Positions 54,597 to 64,000 of a DNA stretch of 64,000 nucleotides are shown here, one piece after another. Position 1 is the first letter of the stretch; every line of letters begins with the position of its first letter. The notes under the pieces were generated by a model that did not search any database, was not told the DNA's origin, and worked only from the letters and a program-made list of their open reading frames with translations. Position numbers and translations under genes: made by a program. The DNA comes from Boesenbergia rotunda (Eukaryota; Streptophyta; Magnoliopsida; Zingiberales; Zingiberaceae): positions 890,417 to 954,416 of the forward strand of contig JAGFNQ010000880.1 in the NCBI GenBank assembly GCA_024364735.1, read 5' to 3'.

Positions 54597-55575
54597 TGTT
54601 AGGACCGTGACCGTCAAGCTAGAGCGGGGGGGGGGGGGGGGGGGGAGGGGGGAGGGGTGAATAGCTTCTTTCGATTTTCTTCCTACAATCGTTAGTGCGC
54701 AAGCGAATATACTAAATAAAAACAAAAACTAACGAATAAGAACGACACACCGATGTACGTGGTTCGGAGATGATGCTCCTACTCCACGGCAGTCCGTAAG
54801 ATCGACGATCCCTAATCCGTCGGTGGATGATTCCCCGAAGCACCTCTGGCTAGATCTCGTAGCTCCTTGTGGGTGGAGAAACCTCACCATAACTTCTGGA
54901 CACTACCTGAACAATAGAGGCTACTAACAAGCTTTTCCCAAGCAAGTTTCGCCAAGAAGAAGTAGCCTGAAACAAGCTCCCTAAATAGAGCTCGAGGCTG
55001 AAATGTGACCATTACCAGTCGACTGCCCCTGGGGCAGTCGACTGGACTTTCTTGAATTCGAATCCTCACACTTGACCTTTCGAATTCTGGCCACTCCAGT
55101 CGACTGCCCCTGGGGCAGTCGACTGGTCCTTCCCTAAGCCTAGGGTTTCCCTTCCCTAGTACGTTTCTCTTCGCACTCGAACCCTCCCAGCTTAGTTCCC
55201 GTGTACAATCCCACACACTCGGACCCTCACGACCTGGTCGACTCCTCAAACAATAGTCTCGATCTATTGCCTTCACGCCCTCTTTATCTTTGACTCCCGT
55301 CCCTCAGATGCGCATGCAAGCCCTCGGCTTGCCTCCATGCTATCCTTCACGCATGCCTCGAAGTCCGTGTCCCTCGGCTCATCGTCTCTGCTCCAACAAC
55401 CTTGATCTGTTACCTTCAAGCACTCTTCGACTTTGGCCCTCGTTCCTCGGACACGCACACAAGCCCGCGACTTGTCTCTATGCCATCCTTCACGTACGCC
55501 TCGAAGTCCGCTTCCCTCGGCTCATCATCCCTGCTTTATCCATGGTCCCTCGGATGCACACACAAGCCCACGACT
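54597..55575 (-). repeat. Second, diverged A-family LTR (e)
   Basis: Begins TGTTAGGACC with a G20 run (54626-54645). It carries the hairpin (54758-54788), a TATA box (CTATTTAGGG, about 54973-54986), GTCGAC palindromes joined by CCCCTGGGG (55015-55130) and the tandem units (55265-55575). It is cut at 55576 by T2. Probably a separate insertion into LTR d, solo or complete; the far side is outside the window. Frames such as 54884-55276 are LTR shadows. Confidence 0.75.
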
Positions 55576-55606
55576 TGTAACACCCCAAAATTTTCCCATA
55601 TAGAAT

Positions 55607-55790
55607 GTTATGAAATATCATGAAATTTATGAAATATTATTATGAAAATTCATGAAATATTATCATGAAATATTATGGATTCATGAATATGAAATATTAA
55701 AAATATTATGAAATAATATTTATGAGATATTATGAAATATTATGAATCCATGAAATATTATTAATATTATGAAATTTCATGATGGGCTTG
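55607..55790. repeat. ATGAAATATT short-repeat block
   Basis: More than ten near-copies of ATGAAATATTAT in both LTRs of T2 (also 63150-63325), a low-complexity U3 segment. Confidence 0.8.
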
Positions 55791-55854
55791 GCTTAATGGG
55801 CTTTGATATGGATTAGTGCAAATTGTGATAAAAAGAAGAGGTAGAAAGGAGGAA

Positions 55855-55925
55855 GCAAGGATTGAACCTTGAACCTCCTAGTTGCACTCACCATGTCATA
55901 ACCAATGAACCAAGCAATGTTTCTT
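55855..55925 (-). ncRNA. Antisense tRNA-like segment in T2 LTR
   Basis: The minus strand shows an A-box-like TTGGTTCATTGGTTATGACATG and a B-box-like AAGGTTCAATCCTT with complementary T-stem ends, in tRNA order and spacing, about 70 bases upstream of the TATA box. Repeated in the 3' LTR at about 63396-63466. Confidence 0.5.
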
Positions 55926-58280
55926 GTTGAGAGAATAAGAAACATTCTCGTTAAATCGAGGGAAGCGAAGAGACATGCCTCTTCATGAGAAGAGTATAAA
56001 TAAGAGAGGGGGAAAGGAAGTTACACTTTTTCCTTCTTCTTCCCCACTTCCATTTTCGAAAAATCAAGAAAACTCTTCTCCCTTTCCATTTTCGAAAACA
56101 CCACCCTAGGGTTCTAACCCTAGGGAATTTGAAAGGAAGAGGACCCCTTTGAAGGTTCTTACCCCCTACTAAGTCCAAGGAGCCCTAGAGAAGATTTGAA
56201 AAGGATTTTCACTTGCCCTCCAAGTCTAGGGTACCCTACGTTTAAAGAGAAGGTGAAATTCCAGTGCAAGGATGTAAGTGTCCTCTCGCCTGCAACATAA
56301 TTGCTATTGAATGTTTGCTTGTTTCATTCTTTTGAAAATTCACAAGGACTTCCCTAGTGGAAGTTTCGGCCACCCCTTGTAAGGGGTCCAAGAGAAGGGT
56401 TTTTGATCAAACCTTGATGCATGCTAGTACCCCTAGGGATTTTATACACATATGTGTGGTTTCCAAATTTTTGGAAGAACAAAAATTAGGGTTTGGTACC
56501 CTACAAGTTTCGGCCACTTCCTAAGGGAAGTGTTTGGCTACTTTTTAATACATGAAAATAACCCTTAAGACTTAGGGTATACTCATATGTGGTGACCCTT
56601 CATTTTTGTGATGACAACAACTAAGGTTTAGGGTTTGTCCTTGTAGAGGGTTTCGGCCACTTCCAAAGGGAAGTGTTTGGTTACTCTTTGATGCATGTGA
56701 AGACCCCTTGGAACTTAGGGTATACCTATATGATGTGTCCCTTCATTTTGTGATAACAAAAGCTAGGGTTTAGGGCTTGTATGGGTTTCGGCCAAGGAGT
56801 AGGAAAAAGGGGTTAGTGATAGTTAACCCCACTTGAGGTATAAACCATGTTTCAATTATTAACATGAAGTGCACTTGAGGTGTTTGTAGAAATGCTTGAA
56901 TGAATGCTTGATTGAAAAACCAAAGAATTCCCTACCCTTGATTTTCGGCCAACCATGGTTCTAGGGTTGGGAAGTACTTAATGAAACCATGAAGCATGCT
57001 ACCACTTATATGATGTGTGTATAATTTATGTGACCTATCTTGTTAGGTATAAAAGCATGCCTTATAGCCCATGGGGCACCCTGATGATATGAACATGATG
57101 TGTTTGATAATATGCTTGAAAAAGGATACTCTACTGAAAGTGGGATCAAGAGCACCCCTAAATGTGTGGTGTGTCCCTAGGGGATCATGAGCACCCTTGA
57201 TGAGTGGTGTGTCCCTTTAAGATGTGATTAGGAGTACCTTTAAGCATATGCATGTATATGTAATTGCATGTTAAGATACTTTACTTTGAAAGTTGTGTAC
57301 CCGACTCGGAAGGGGGTCGTTAAACAAATCCAATGTACATGTTAACTGAAGGTCATGACATTGGTAGGACGGAAGGGTCCTGCCCTAAATGGGTTGGTGG
57401 CTCGCTACCCCAACTCATTAGGGAACGCGCTTGAAGTGGTACTACAACTGGGCCTAGATGATATTATATTTTTAAGTACTTACCTTTATGGAACCTTTTG
57501 AAAAGCATTTTCTCATTATGTGATGATCTTGTTCTGTAAAGCACTTAGAATATTTGATGTGAAGCTTATGATGCAAGCACTGAGAAATATTGGATGTGAT
57601 GCTTATGATGCTTATAATTCCATCTTGATTACTGTGTACATGATATGAGGTATCGATACGGATTTTGCGAGTAGGCCCGGATTCTTACTAAGCATGTTTT
57701 GCTTACTAGTTTCATGTTGTTTTCTTATGCTGCAGATAGCGGTAAGAAATACTTGAACTAAAGGAAGAGGCAGAGGGAAAGCTAAGGGATGTGTGTGGTG
57801 ATGGCTCGGGAAAGAAAGAAGGATTCTTATCTACCATTTTTGTTTAGAATCCAAATTGCTTCCTCTAAAAGATTACAAGTTGTATTACTATATATTGATT
57901 GTGTGATGACTATGTCTACTCTACTGTTGGTCAAGTTAGAGTTATGGAACCTATGTTATGTTAGATAACTCATGCTACATTCTTACTTGAGATTCCATGC
58001 TATAGTGTTTAATTGGATCACTTGCAGTAAGTTATGTTAGATTATGCCATGCTCTATCTTGCTCAAACCATGTTTAGACCAGTAAACTACGAAGTTAAAT
58101 GATTTGCTATTATGTTGTAAATGCATGTCGACAAATGATAGGTTTTTGCTCAAGCATGCTTACTACTATTCCTGCATGTAATTGTTCTACTTGATATACA
58201 TGCTTAACATGGTAAATGATATGAATGTATGGACCCGTAACCCCGCCTTTAGGGTAGATATAAGGGCGGGCGTTACAAGT

Positions 58281-58292
58281 TGGTATCAGAGC
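58281..58292 (+). promoter_or_regulatory. T2 primer binding site (tRNA-Met)
   Basis: TGGTATCAGAGC, three bases after the LTR. Confidence 0.9.
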
Positions 58293-58499
58293 AGATTTCC
58301 CCTCCACCACACACACATCAAGCTTCCTCCTGCCGCTTCCAAGTAAGAAATCCTAACTCGCCTTACTTTATTTATTTCATGTACAGTACAACTATATGGG
58401 ATGATTTATGCTTGCATAATATGGAGATGATTAATACTTGCATAACAAGTAAAGGTAGAATTATAACTTATGTAGTCATTTACTGTCTACATAATAGAT

Positions 58500-59288
58500 A
58501 TGGCTAGAAGGCGTAGTACTAGGGGTAACGAGACAACACCCCCACCTGACCTGATGCAGGTGATTACTGAGCTGCAGCGCCAGGTCACTGAGCAGCAGCA
58601 GATGATAAACACTCTGATGACCCAGCAGACTAACACTTCCACCCCTACGGGAAGTCAGAACGCTATAACCACTGAGCCTCCGACTGCACAGGCGCCTTCG
58701 GACACTATGGCTAGAGCAGTCCGACAGGAAGCTTATTTGATACAGTGGCAGCGACTGAAGCCGGACAAGTTCTCCGGCACCTGCGAGCCGTGGGACGCCC
58801 AGTCCTGGCTCAAAACGTTGGAAAGCACCATGGAACTTCTCGACTGGCCAGAACACGAGAAGGTCAAGTGTGTCTCGTTCTGCCTCTCCGGCGATGCTCG
58901 GATGTGGTGGGAACGGGTGAAGGCCAGAAGATCAGTGGACCAGATGAAATGGAAGGATTTCGAGTCTGAATTTCTGGAGGAGTTCTTTCATATGAGGGTG
59001 ACCAACAGGCATTTTGATGAGTTCACCGAATTTCGACAGGGGAATCTCTCTGTCAACGAGGCCGTCCAGAAATTTAACCGACTGGCACGATTATGTCCGG
59101 AGCTGGTCAGTACTGAAAGGGAAAGGGTCAGATTAATGCTGAGAATGCTCAGGCCCGACATCGCTCTGAGTGTAGCCGGTGGCGTTCATAGGCCACAGAC
59201 TGCAGAGGAGCTAGTCAGCGGCGCCCTGAATGCTGAGCACTATCTGAAGAATATCAGCCAGCAGAAGCAGGCCCCAGCCAGTACATAG
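58500..59288 (+). pseudogene. gag: T2 gag (capsid part)
   Basis: 262 residues from MARRRSTRGNE. The capsid domain has WQRLKPDKFSGTCEPWDAQSW, CVSFCLSGDARMWWERV and FNRLARLCPELVS. A TAG at 59286-59288 ends the frame about 60 codons before the zinc knuckle, which continues in the same phase. T1 has a stop at a slightly different place in the same linker. Confidence 0.85.
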
Positions 59289-60968
59289 AATCAGAGTCAG
59301 TCGGAAAATCAAAGGACTCAGAACACTAACCCCCACTGGAAGAAGAACCACAATGGAAAAAGAAAGCCATGGAACAAGTCTACTGGTGATTCGAAAGGCA
59401 AGAAGCCTAAGTACCCTCCTTGTGCCACCTGTGGGAAGATGCACCTAGGGACATGCTTATTGGGTGCCAAGAGATGTTTCACTTGCGGGAAGGAAGGGCA
59501 TTTCGCCAGAGAGTGTCCTACTGCCGCTAAGGCACCTCAGCAGCAGTATATTCAGCACAAAGGTGCTCCTCCCCAGCTTCACCATATGCAGGCTGCTATT
59601 GAGGGTACTCCTATTTATCAGGGGCGATTAGAAGCCCCGCCTGCTACAACAAACGCCCAGGTTTTCTCGCTTACCAAGGAAGACGTGGCGACTGCCTCTA
59701 CCGTTGTCACAGGTCAGATAGTTATTTACAGTCATCCTGCTACTGCATTATTTGACACTGGGGCAACGCATTCCTTTATTTCTATGCTATATGCCACGAG
59801 ATATGATATGCCACTGCAAGAACTAGATTGCAAGTTTCTGACTACATTGCCCTCGGGAGAGGTGATGCCCTCTACCCAAATGCTGCGGGCCGCACCGATC
59901 AGCATCGCAGATAGGGAACTCTACTGCGATCTGATAGTGCTTGATATGGCCGATTATGATCTGATATTGGGCATGGATTTCTTAAATAAATACGGCGCTT
60001 CTATCGAGTGCCGTAAACGAAGGGTTATCTTCCGACCCGAGACGGGAATTCTCTTTGAATTTATTGGCGAGCCGAAGAAGAAGACTGGCAAACTCTTATC
60101 GGCTCTGAAAGCAAGGAAAATGTTAGAGAATGGATGTTCTGGATTTCTAGCTCATGTGGTTGATACTCGTCCTACAGAGGACCCGAAGCTAGAAGACGTT
60201 GAAGTCGTATGCAACTATCCAGAGGTATTTCCTGACGACTTACCTGGGTTAGCACCTGAAAGAGATGTTGAATTTGCTATTGATTTGATTCCTGGTACTA
60301 ACCCCATCTCGAAAGCACCATACCGAATGACGCCGACGGAATTGAAAGAATTGCAAGGACAGCTACAAGAGCTACTCGACAAGGGACTTATCCGCCCTAG
60401 TCATTCCCCCTGGGGAGCTCCCGTACTGTTCGTCAAAAAGAAGGACGGGTCGATGCGTATGTGTATCGACTATCGGGCATTAAACAATGTGACCATAAAG
60501 AACAAGTACCCTCTACCCAGGATAGATGACCTGTTCGATCAGTTAAAGGGAGCTACGGTTTTCTCTAAGATCGATCTGAGGTCTGGTTATCACCAAGTCC
60601 GGGTGAAAAATGAGGATATACCCAAAACTGCTTTCCGGACGAGATACGGACATTATGAGTTCGTAGTGATGCCGTTTGGAGTTACAAATGCTCCGGCAAT
60701 ATTCATGGACCTTATGAATCGGATTTTCTCGGCACTTCTCGACAGATTTGTGATCGTCTTCATCGACGACATCCTTATCTATTCGAGGACTTCCGAAGAG
60801 CATGCGGAGCACCTGAGTATAGTATTACAGATTCTTCAGAAGGAACAACTGTATGCTAAATTTTCGAAATGTGAGTTCTGGCTGAACCAAGTATCATTCT
60901 TGGGACATGTTATCTCCAAGGACGGAGTGATGGTCGACCCGATCAAAATTGAGGCCGTAAGTAACTAG
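59289..60968 (+). pseudogene. pol: T2 zinc knuckle, protease and reverse transcriptase N-terminal part
   Basis: In phase with gag. Knuckle CFTCGKEGHFARECP (about 59476-59520), protease active site LFDTGATHSF (about 59749), RT with KKKDGSMRMCIDY, the intact DQLKGATVFSKIDLRSGYHQ junction that is shifted in T1, and catalytic VFIDDILIYS (about 60757-60785). A TAG at 60966-60968 replaces the Trp codon found at this place in T1 (VSNW), a G-to-A change. Confidence 0.92.
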
Positions 60969-61889
60969 TCCAGACCCAAGAATGCCAGCGAGGTCAGAAG
61001 TTTTCTGGGGCTAGCAGGATATTACAGAAAATTCATAGAGAACTTCTCTCGGATTGCAGCTCCTATGACAGCTCTGACTAAGAAAGACAGGAAATATATT
61101 TGGACCGACGAATGTGAGAAGAGCTTCTCTGAACTGAAAAGGAGGCTGACTAGCGCTCCTATATTGACTCTCCCGGAAAGTGATACGGGTTTCGATATGT
61201 ACAGCGACGCATCCAAACTGGGACTCGGAGCTGTGCTTATGCAGAATGGGAAGGTGATTGCCTACGCCTCTAGACAATTAAAGGAACATGAAAAGAATTA
61301 TCCTACCCATGATTTGGAATTAGCAGCGGTGGTCTTTGCGCTAAAATCATGGAGGCATTATTTATATGGCACTCAGTGCAAGGTCTTTACTGATCACCAG
61401 AGTCTGCGGTATTTCTTCACCCAGAAAGACCTGAATATGCGACAACGCCGATGGCTCGAGTTGGTCAAGGACTACGACTGTGAGATCTTGTACCATCCGG
61501 GAAAAGCCAACAAGGTAGCCGATGCTCTTAGTAGAAAATCATGTGCTACTTTAATATCTTTGTCGGCTTTGTCACAACCCTTAGGGGAAGAAATTATGAA
61601 CTTCGGAATTGAAATGATATCAGGACAGTTGTCCACCCTGATGATTGCGCCGACATTGTTCGGCGATATTCTGGAGAAGCAGAATCATGATCCGAGTCTC
61701 CAGAGAATCAAACAAGAGGTTCTTGAAGGCAAGGACGAGGGATTCCGGATTTCCGATAGTGGAGTCTTATATCTCCGGGATCGATTATGCGTTCCCGATG
61801 ACTCCGACTTATGGACGAGGATACTCGAGGAAGTCACGGCACACCTTATGCGATGCATCCTGGGTCTACCAAGATGTATCAAGATCTGA
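60969..61889 (+). pseudogene. pol: T2 RT thumb, RNase H and start of integrase
   Basis: Continues in phase after the TAG: SFLGLAGYYRKF, RNase H MYSDASKLGLGAVL, ELAAVVFALKSW and FTDHQSL, then the chromovirus spacer. A one-base deletion near 61833 (before the HGTPYAMHPGS zinc domain) derails it, and the old frame ends at 61889. Confidence 0.88.
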
Positions 61890-62232
61890 AGGGCAAATTT
61901 TGGTGGTCCGGCATGAAGAAAGATGTAGCCCATTATATCAGCATGTGTTTGACCTGCAAGAGGGTCAAAGCAGAACACCAGAGACCTGGGGAGTTCTGCA
62001 ACCTCTACCTATTCCCGAGTGGAAATGGGAGGAGATATCTATGGATTTCATATCAGGGCTGCCTCGGACTACGAATGGATATGATAGTATATGGGTTATT
62101 GTGGACCGACTGACCAAGTCCGCGCATTTTCTGGCTATCAGGATGACTTATTCAGTTGAGCAGCTGGCTCAACTGTACGTCAAGGAGATTGTCCGACTAC
62201 ACGGGGTTCCCAAGACCATCGTCTCTGACTGA
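61811..62232 (+). pseudogene. pol: T2 integrase zinc domain and first half of catalytic core
   Basis: The zinc domain (HPGSTKMYQDLK...CLTCKR) lies in the frame of 61811 up to about 61988. A second one-base deletion there returns to the frame of 61645-62232 (EEISMDFISGLP with the first catalytic Asp, IWVIVDRLTKSAHF). That frame stops at TGA 62230-62232 within IVSD-stop-DGRF, where T1 has CGA (Arg): a C-to-T change at a CpG. Confidence 0.85.
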
Positions 62233-62886
62233 GATGGTCGATTTACTTCTGATTTTTGGGGACACGTGCAGAAGGCCCTTGGCACGAAGCTGAGGTTCAG
62301 TACAGCCTTTCACCCCCAGACTGACGGGCAGACTGAACGAGTAAACCAGATACTAGAAGATATGTTACGAGCTTGCACCTTGGACTTCAAGGGAAGCTGG
62401 TGTCGATACCTGAGCCTGGCAGAGTTTGCTTATAATAACAGTTATCAGGCTACTATCGAGATGGCACCGTACGAGGCACTATACGGCAGAAAATGCAGAT
62501 CTCCTTTATGCTGGCATGAGAGTGGTGAAACGAGGGAGATGGGACTCCAGACCGATATTATCGATGAGACCACTCAGGCTATAAAGAATATCCGCCAGAG
62601 GATAGAGACTGCTCAGAGTCGGCAGAAAAGCTACGCTGATAAACGACGTCGACCACTCGAGTTCGAGGTTGGGGATTCGGTATTCCTGAAGGTAGCCCCT
62701 ATAAAAGGGGTGATGAGATTCGGAAAGAAGGGGAAGCTGAGTCCGCGATACGTGGGACCCTATCAGATTTTGAGACGAGTAGGCAAGGTGGCCTACGAGC
62801 TGGAGCTACCGCCGGAAATGACGGCTATCCACAACGTCTTCCATGTGTCGATGCTCAAGAAGTGTACCCCTATGCGAGTCAAATGA
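62233..62886 (+). pseudogene. pol: T2 integrase second half
   Basis: In phase after the TGA: STAFHPQTDGQTERVNQILEDM (third catalytic residue), YEALYGRKCRSPLCW, the GDSVFLKVAPIKG block and FHVSMLKKC. A further one-base slip near 62865 ends the frame at 62886. Confidence 0.88.
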
Positions 62887-63083
62887 TAGAACCCCCACCG
62901 GTGCAAGAACAGGAGAGCCTCAGTTCCGAACGCCGCCCGATCCAGATCCTCGATCGGGAAGTCAAAAGGCTAAGGAACAAGGAAGTGCCCTTAGTGAAGG
63001 TTCTGTGGCGGAACGAGCAGTTCGAAGAAGTCACCTGGGAACAGGAAGATACGATGCGATTAAAGTATCCGGAACTGTTTTAA
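62862..63083 (+). pseudogene. pol: T2 chromodomain
   Basis: The frame after the slip: an ERRPIQILDREVKRLRNKEV stretch followed by a chromodomain core ending WEQEDTMRLKYPELF and a stop at 63081-63083. Homologous to T1 26200-26383. Confidence 0.85.
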
Positions 63084-63104
63084 AGTTCGGGACGAACTTT
63101 TTAT

Positions 63105-63118
63105 AAGGTGTGTAGGAT
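63105..63118 (+). promoter_or_regulatory. T2 polypurine tract
   Basis: AAGGTGTGTAGGAT before the 3' LTR; weaker than T1's G-run (TGGGGGAT), suggesting a decayed site. Confidence 0.65.
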
Positions 63119-64000
63119 TGTAACACCCCAAAATTTTCCATATAGAATGTTATGAAATATCATGAAATTTATGAAATATTATTATGAAAATTCATAAAAT
63201 ATTATCATGAATATTATGGATTCATGAATATGAAATATTAAAAATATTATGAAATAATATTTATGGGATATTATGAAATATTATGAATCCATGAAATATT
63301 ATTAATATTATGAAATTTCATGATGGGCTTGGCTTAATGGGCTTTGATATGGATTAGTGCAAATTGTGATAAAAAGAAGAGGTAGAAAGGAGGAAGCAAG
63401 GATTGAACCTTGAACCTCCTAGTTGCACTCACCATGTCATAACCAATGAACCAAGCAATGTTTCTTGTTGAGAGAATAAGAAACATTCTCGTTAAATCGA
63501 GGGAAGCGAAGAGACATGCCTCTTCATGAGAAGAGTATAAATAAGAGAGGGGGAAAGGAAGTTACACTTTTTCCTTCTTCTTCCCCACTTCCATTTTCGA
63601 AAAATCAAGAAGACTCTTCTCCCTTTCCATTTTCGAAAACACACCCTAGGGTTCTAACCCTAGGGAATTTGAAAAGGAAGAGGACCCCTTTGAAGGTTCT
63701 TACCCCTACTAAGTCCAAGGAGCCCTAGAGAAGATTTGAAAAGGATTTTCACTTGCCCTCCAAGTCTAGGGTACCCTACGTTTAAAGAGAAGGTGAAATT
63801 CCAGCGCAAGGATGTAAGTGTCCTCTCGCCTGCAACATAATTGCTATTGAATGTTTGCTTGTTTCATTCTTTTGAAAATTCACAAGGACTTCCCTAGTGG
63901 AAGTTTCGGCCACCCCTTGTAAGGGGTCCAAGAGATGGGTTTTTGATCAAACCTTGATGCATGCTAGTACCCTAGGGATTTTATACACATATGTGTGTTT
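63119..64000 (+). repeat. T2 3' LTR, first 882 bases
   Basis: Close match to 55576-56455 with small indels; the window ends inside it. TATA box at 63536-63543. Confidence 0.93.

Larger units (their letters stand above)
8745..55575 (-). mobile_element. Element A: pol-less copia element, broken by nested insertions
   Basis: Minus-strand element. From right to left it has a 5' LTR starting at 54000, a Met-tRNA primer site (53986-53997), gag (53998-52555), an accessory gene (exon 1 at 51701-51720, exon 2 at 33424 down to about 32270), a polypurine tract (about 9909-9925) and the 3' LTR (8745-9908). The continuity of the pieces is supported by the exact TSD of E2 at 33517-33521 and 51660-51664, and by LTR identity between 8745- and 54000-. 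No protease, integrase, RT or RNase H of this element is visible. Its native interior, after removing B and E2, is only about 3.7 kb. A stretch between 10016 and 32241 may be deleted, so loss of pol by deletion cannot be excluded. Its right end is interrupted by further insertions and lies outside the window. GTCTT at 8740-8744 is the expected TSD. Confidence 0.75.
55576..58277 (+). repeat. T2 5' LTR
   Basis: 2702 bp, TGTAACACC to GCGTTACA. Starts with a block of ATGAAATATTAT repeats (55607-55790), then an antisense tRNA-like segment (55855-55925), a TATA box (TATAAATA, 55995-56002), and repeated GGTTTCGGCCA(C/A) phrases (56360-56800). Confidence 0.93.
55576..64000 (+). mobile_element. Element T2: chromovirus (Tekay/Del-type), 3' end outside window
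   Basis: 5' LTR 55576-58277, primer site 58281-58292, gag 58500-59288, pol 59289-62886, chromodomain to 63083, polypurine tract about 63105-63118, 3' LTR from 63119 to the window end. Same family as T1 but clearly diverged, with more lesions. CGACT (55571-55575) is the expected target duplication. Confidence 0.93.

Noticed and set aside
54884..55276. 130-residue minus-strand frame (and 9439-9843, 8897-9220)
   Set aside because: Frames over the palindromes and tandem repeats of A-family LTRs; they contain repeat-encoded residues only.

Overview
This window looks like nuclear DNA of a flowering plant with a repeat-rich genome. No single-copy gene, rRNA, functional tRNA gene or CRISPR array could be supported. 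Almost everything is LTR retrotransposon, nested up to five levels deep. The families present (SIRE-like copia with Met-tRNA primer sites, Athila-like gypsy with an Asp-tRNA primer site, chromodomain gypsy of Tekay/Del type, and another copia) are plant-specific. A monocot with a large genome is plausible, but the sequence alone does not settle it.

Layout. 1-8744: a patchwork of old pieces. It holds a CACTA-type terminus (491), copia LTR remnants in both orientations (1470-3234, 3963-5166, 5351-5752, 5753-6668), a hAT-like non-autonomous element (1729-2773) inside one of them, a copia gag remnant (7394-8150, minus) and the 5' part of a chromovirus LTR (8152-8744). 8745 to 55575 and probably beyond: a minus-strand copia element (element A) that has been blown apart by later insertions. 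Its 3' LTR is 8745-9908, and its 5' LTR starts at 54000 on the right. Inserted into A are an Athila-like element B (10017-32240), itself holding a chromovirus T1 (19202-28689, TSD CAAGT), and a SIRE-like element E2 (33522-51659, TSD TCATG), itself holding copia element E3 (41076-51175, TSD AGGCC). A second related copia LTR (54597-55575) and a second chromovirus T2 (55576 to the window end) follow.

Coding content. B, T1, T2 and E3 carry recognisable gag-protease-polymerase regions, each broken by stops or one-base shifts. A and E2 are different. Each has a gag and no recognisable protease, integrase or reverse transcriptase. Each carries instead a second gene resembling the 'putative plant transposon protein' family (PF20167 by pattern; no search was run). 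In both, this gene begins with a tiny first exon, followed by an intron at the same place and phase (a split Arg codon, CG|A). It has its own TATA promoter, preceded by the same class of palindromic repeats found in that element's own LTR promoter: GGCGCC type in E2, GTCGAC type in A. E2 landed inside the intron of A's copy.

Other signals that ordinary annotation would miss are a covariation-supported hairpin in the R/U5 part of the copia LTRs, antisense tRNA-like segments at a fixed place upstream of the TATA box in three chromovirus LTRs, a palindromic GTCGAC module shared between copia and gypsy LTRs, and a length-variable G/C tract at the U5 end of the copia LTRs.
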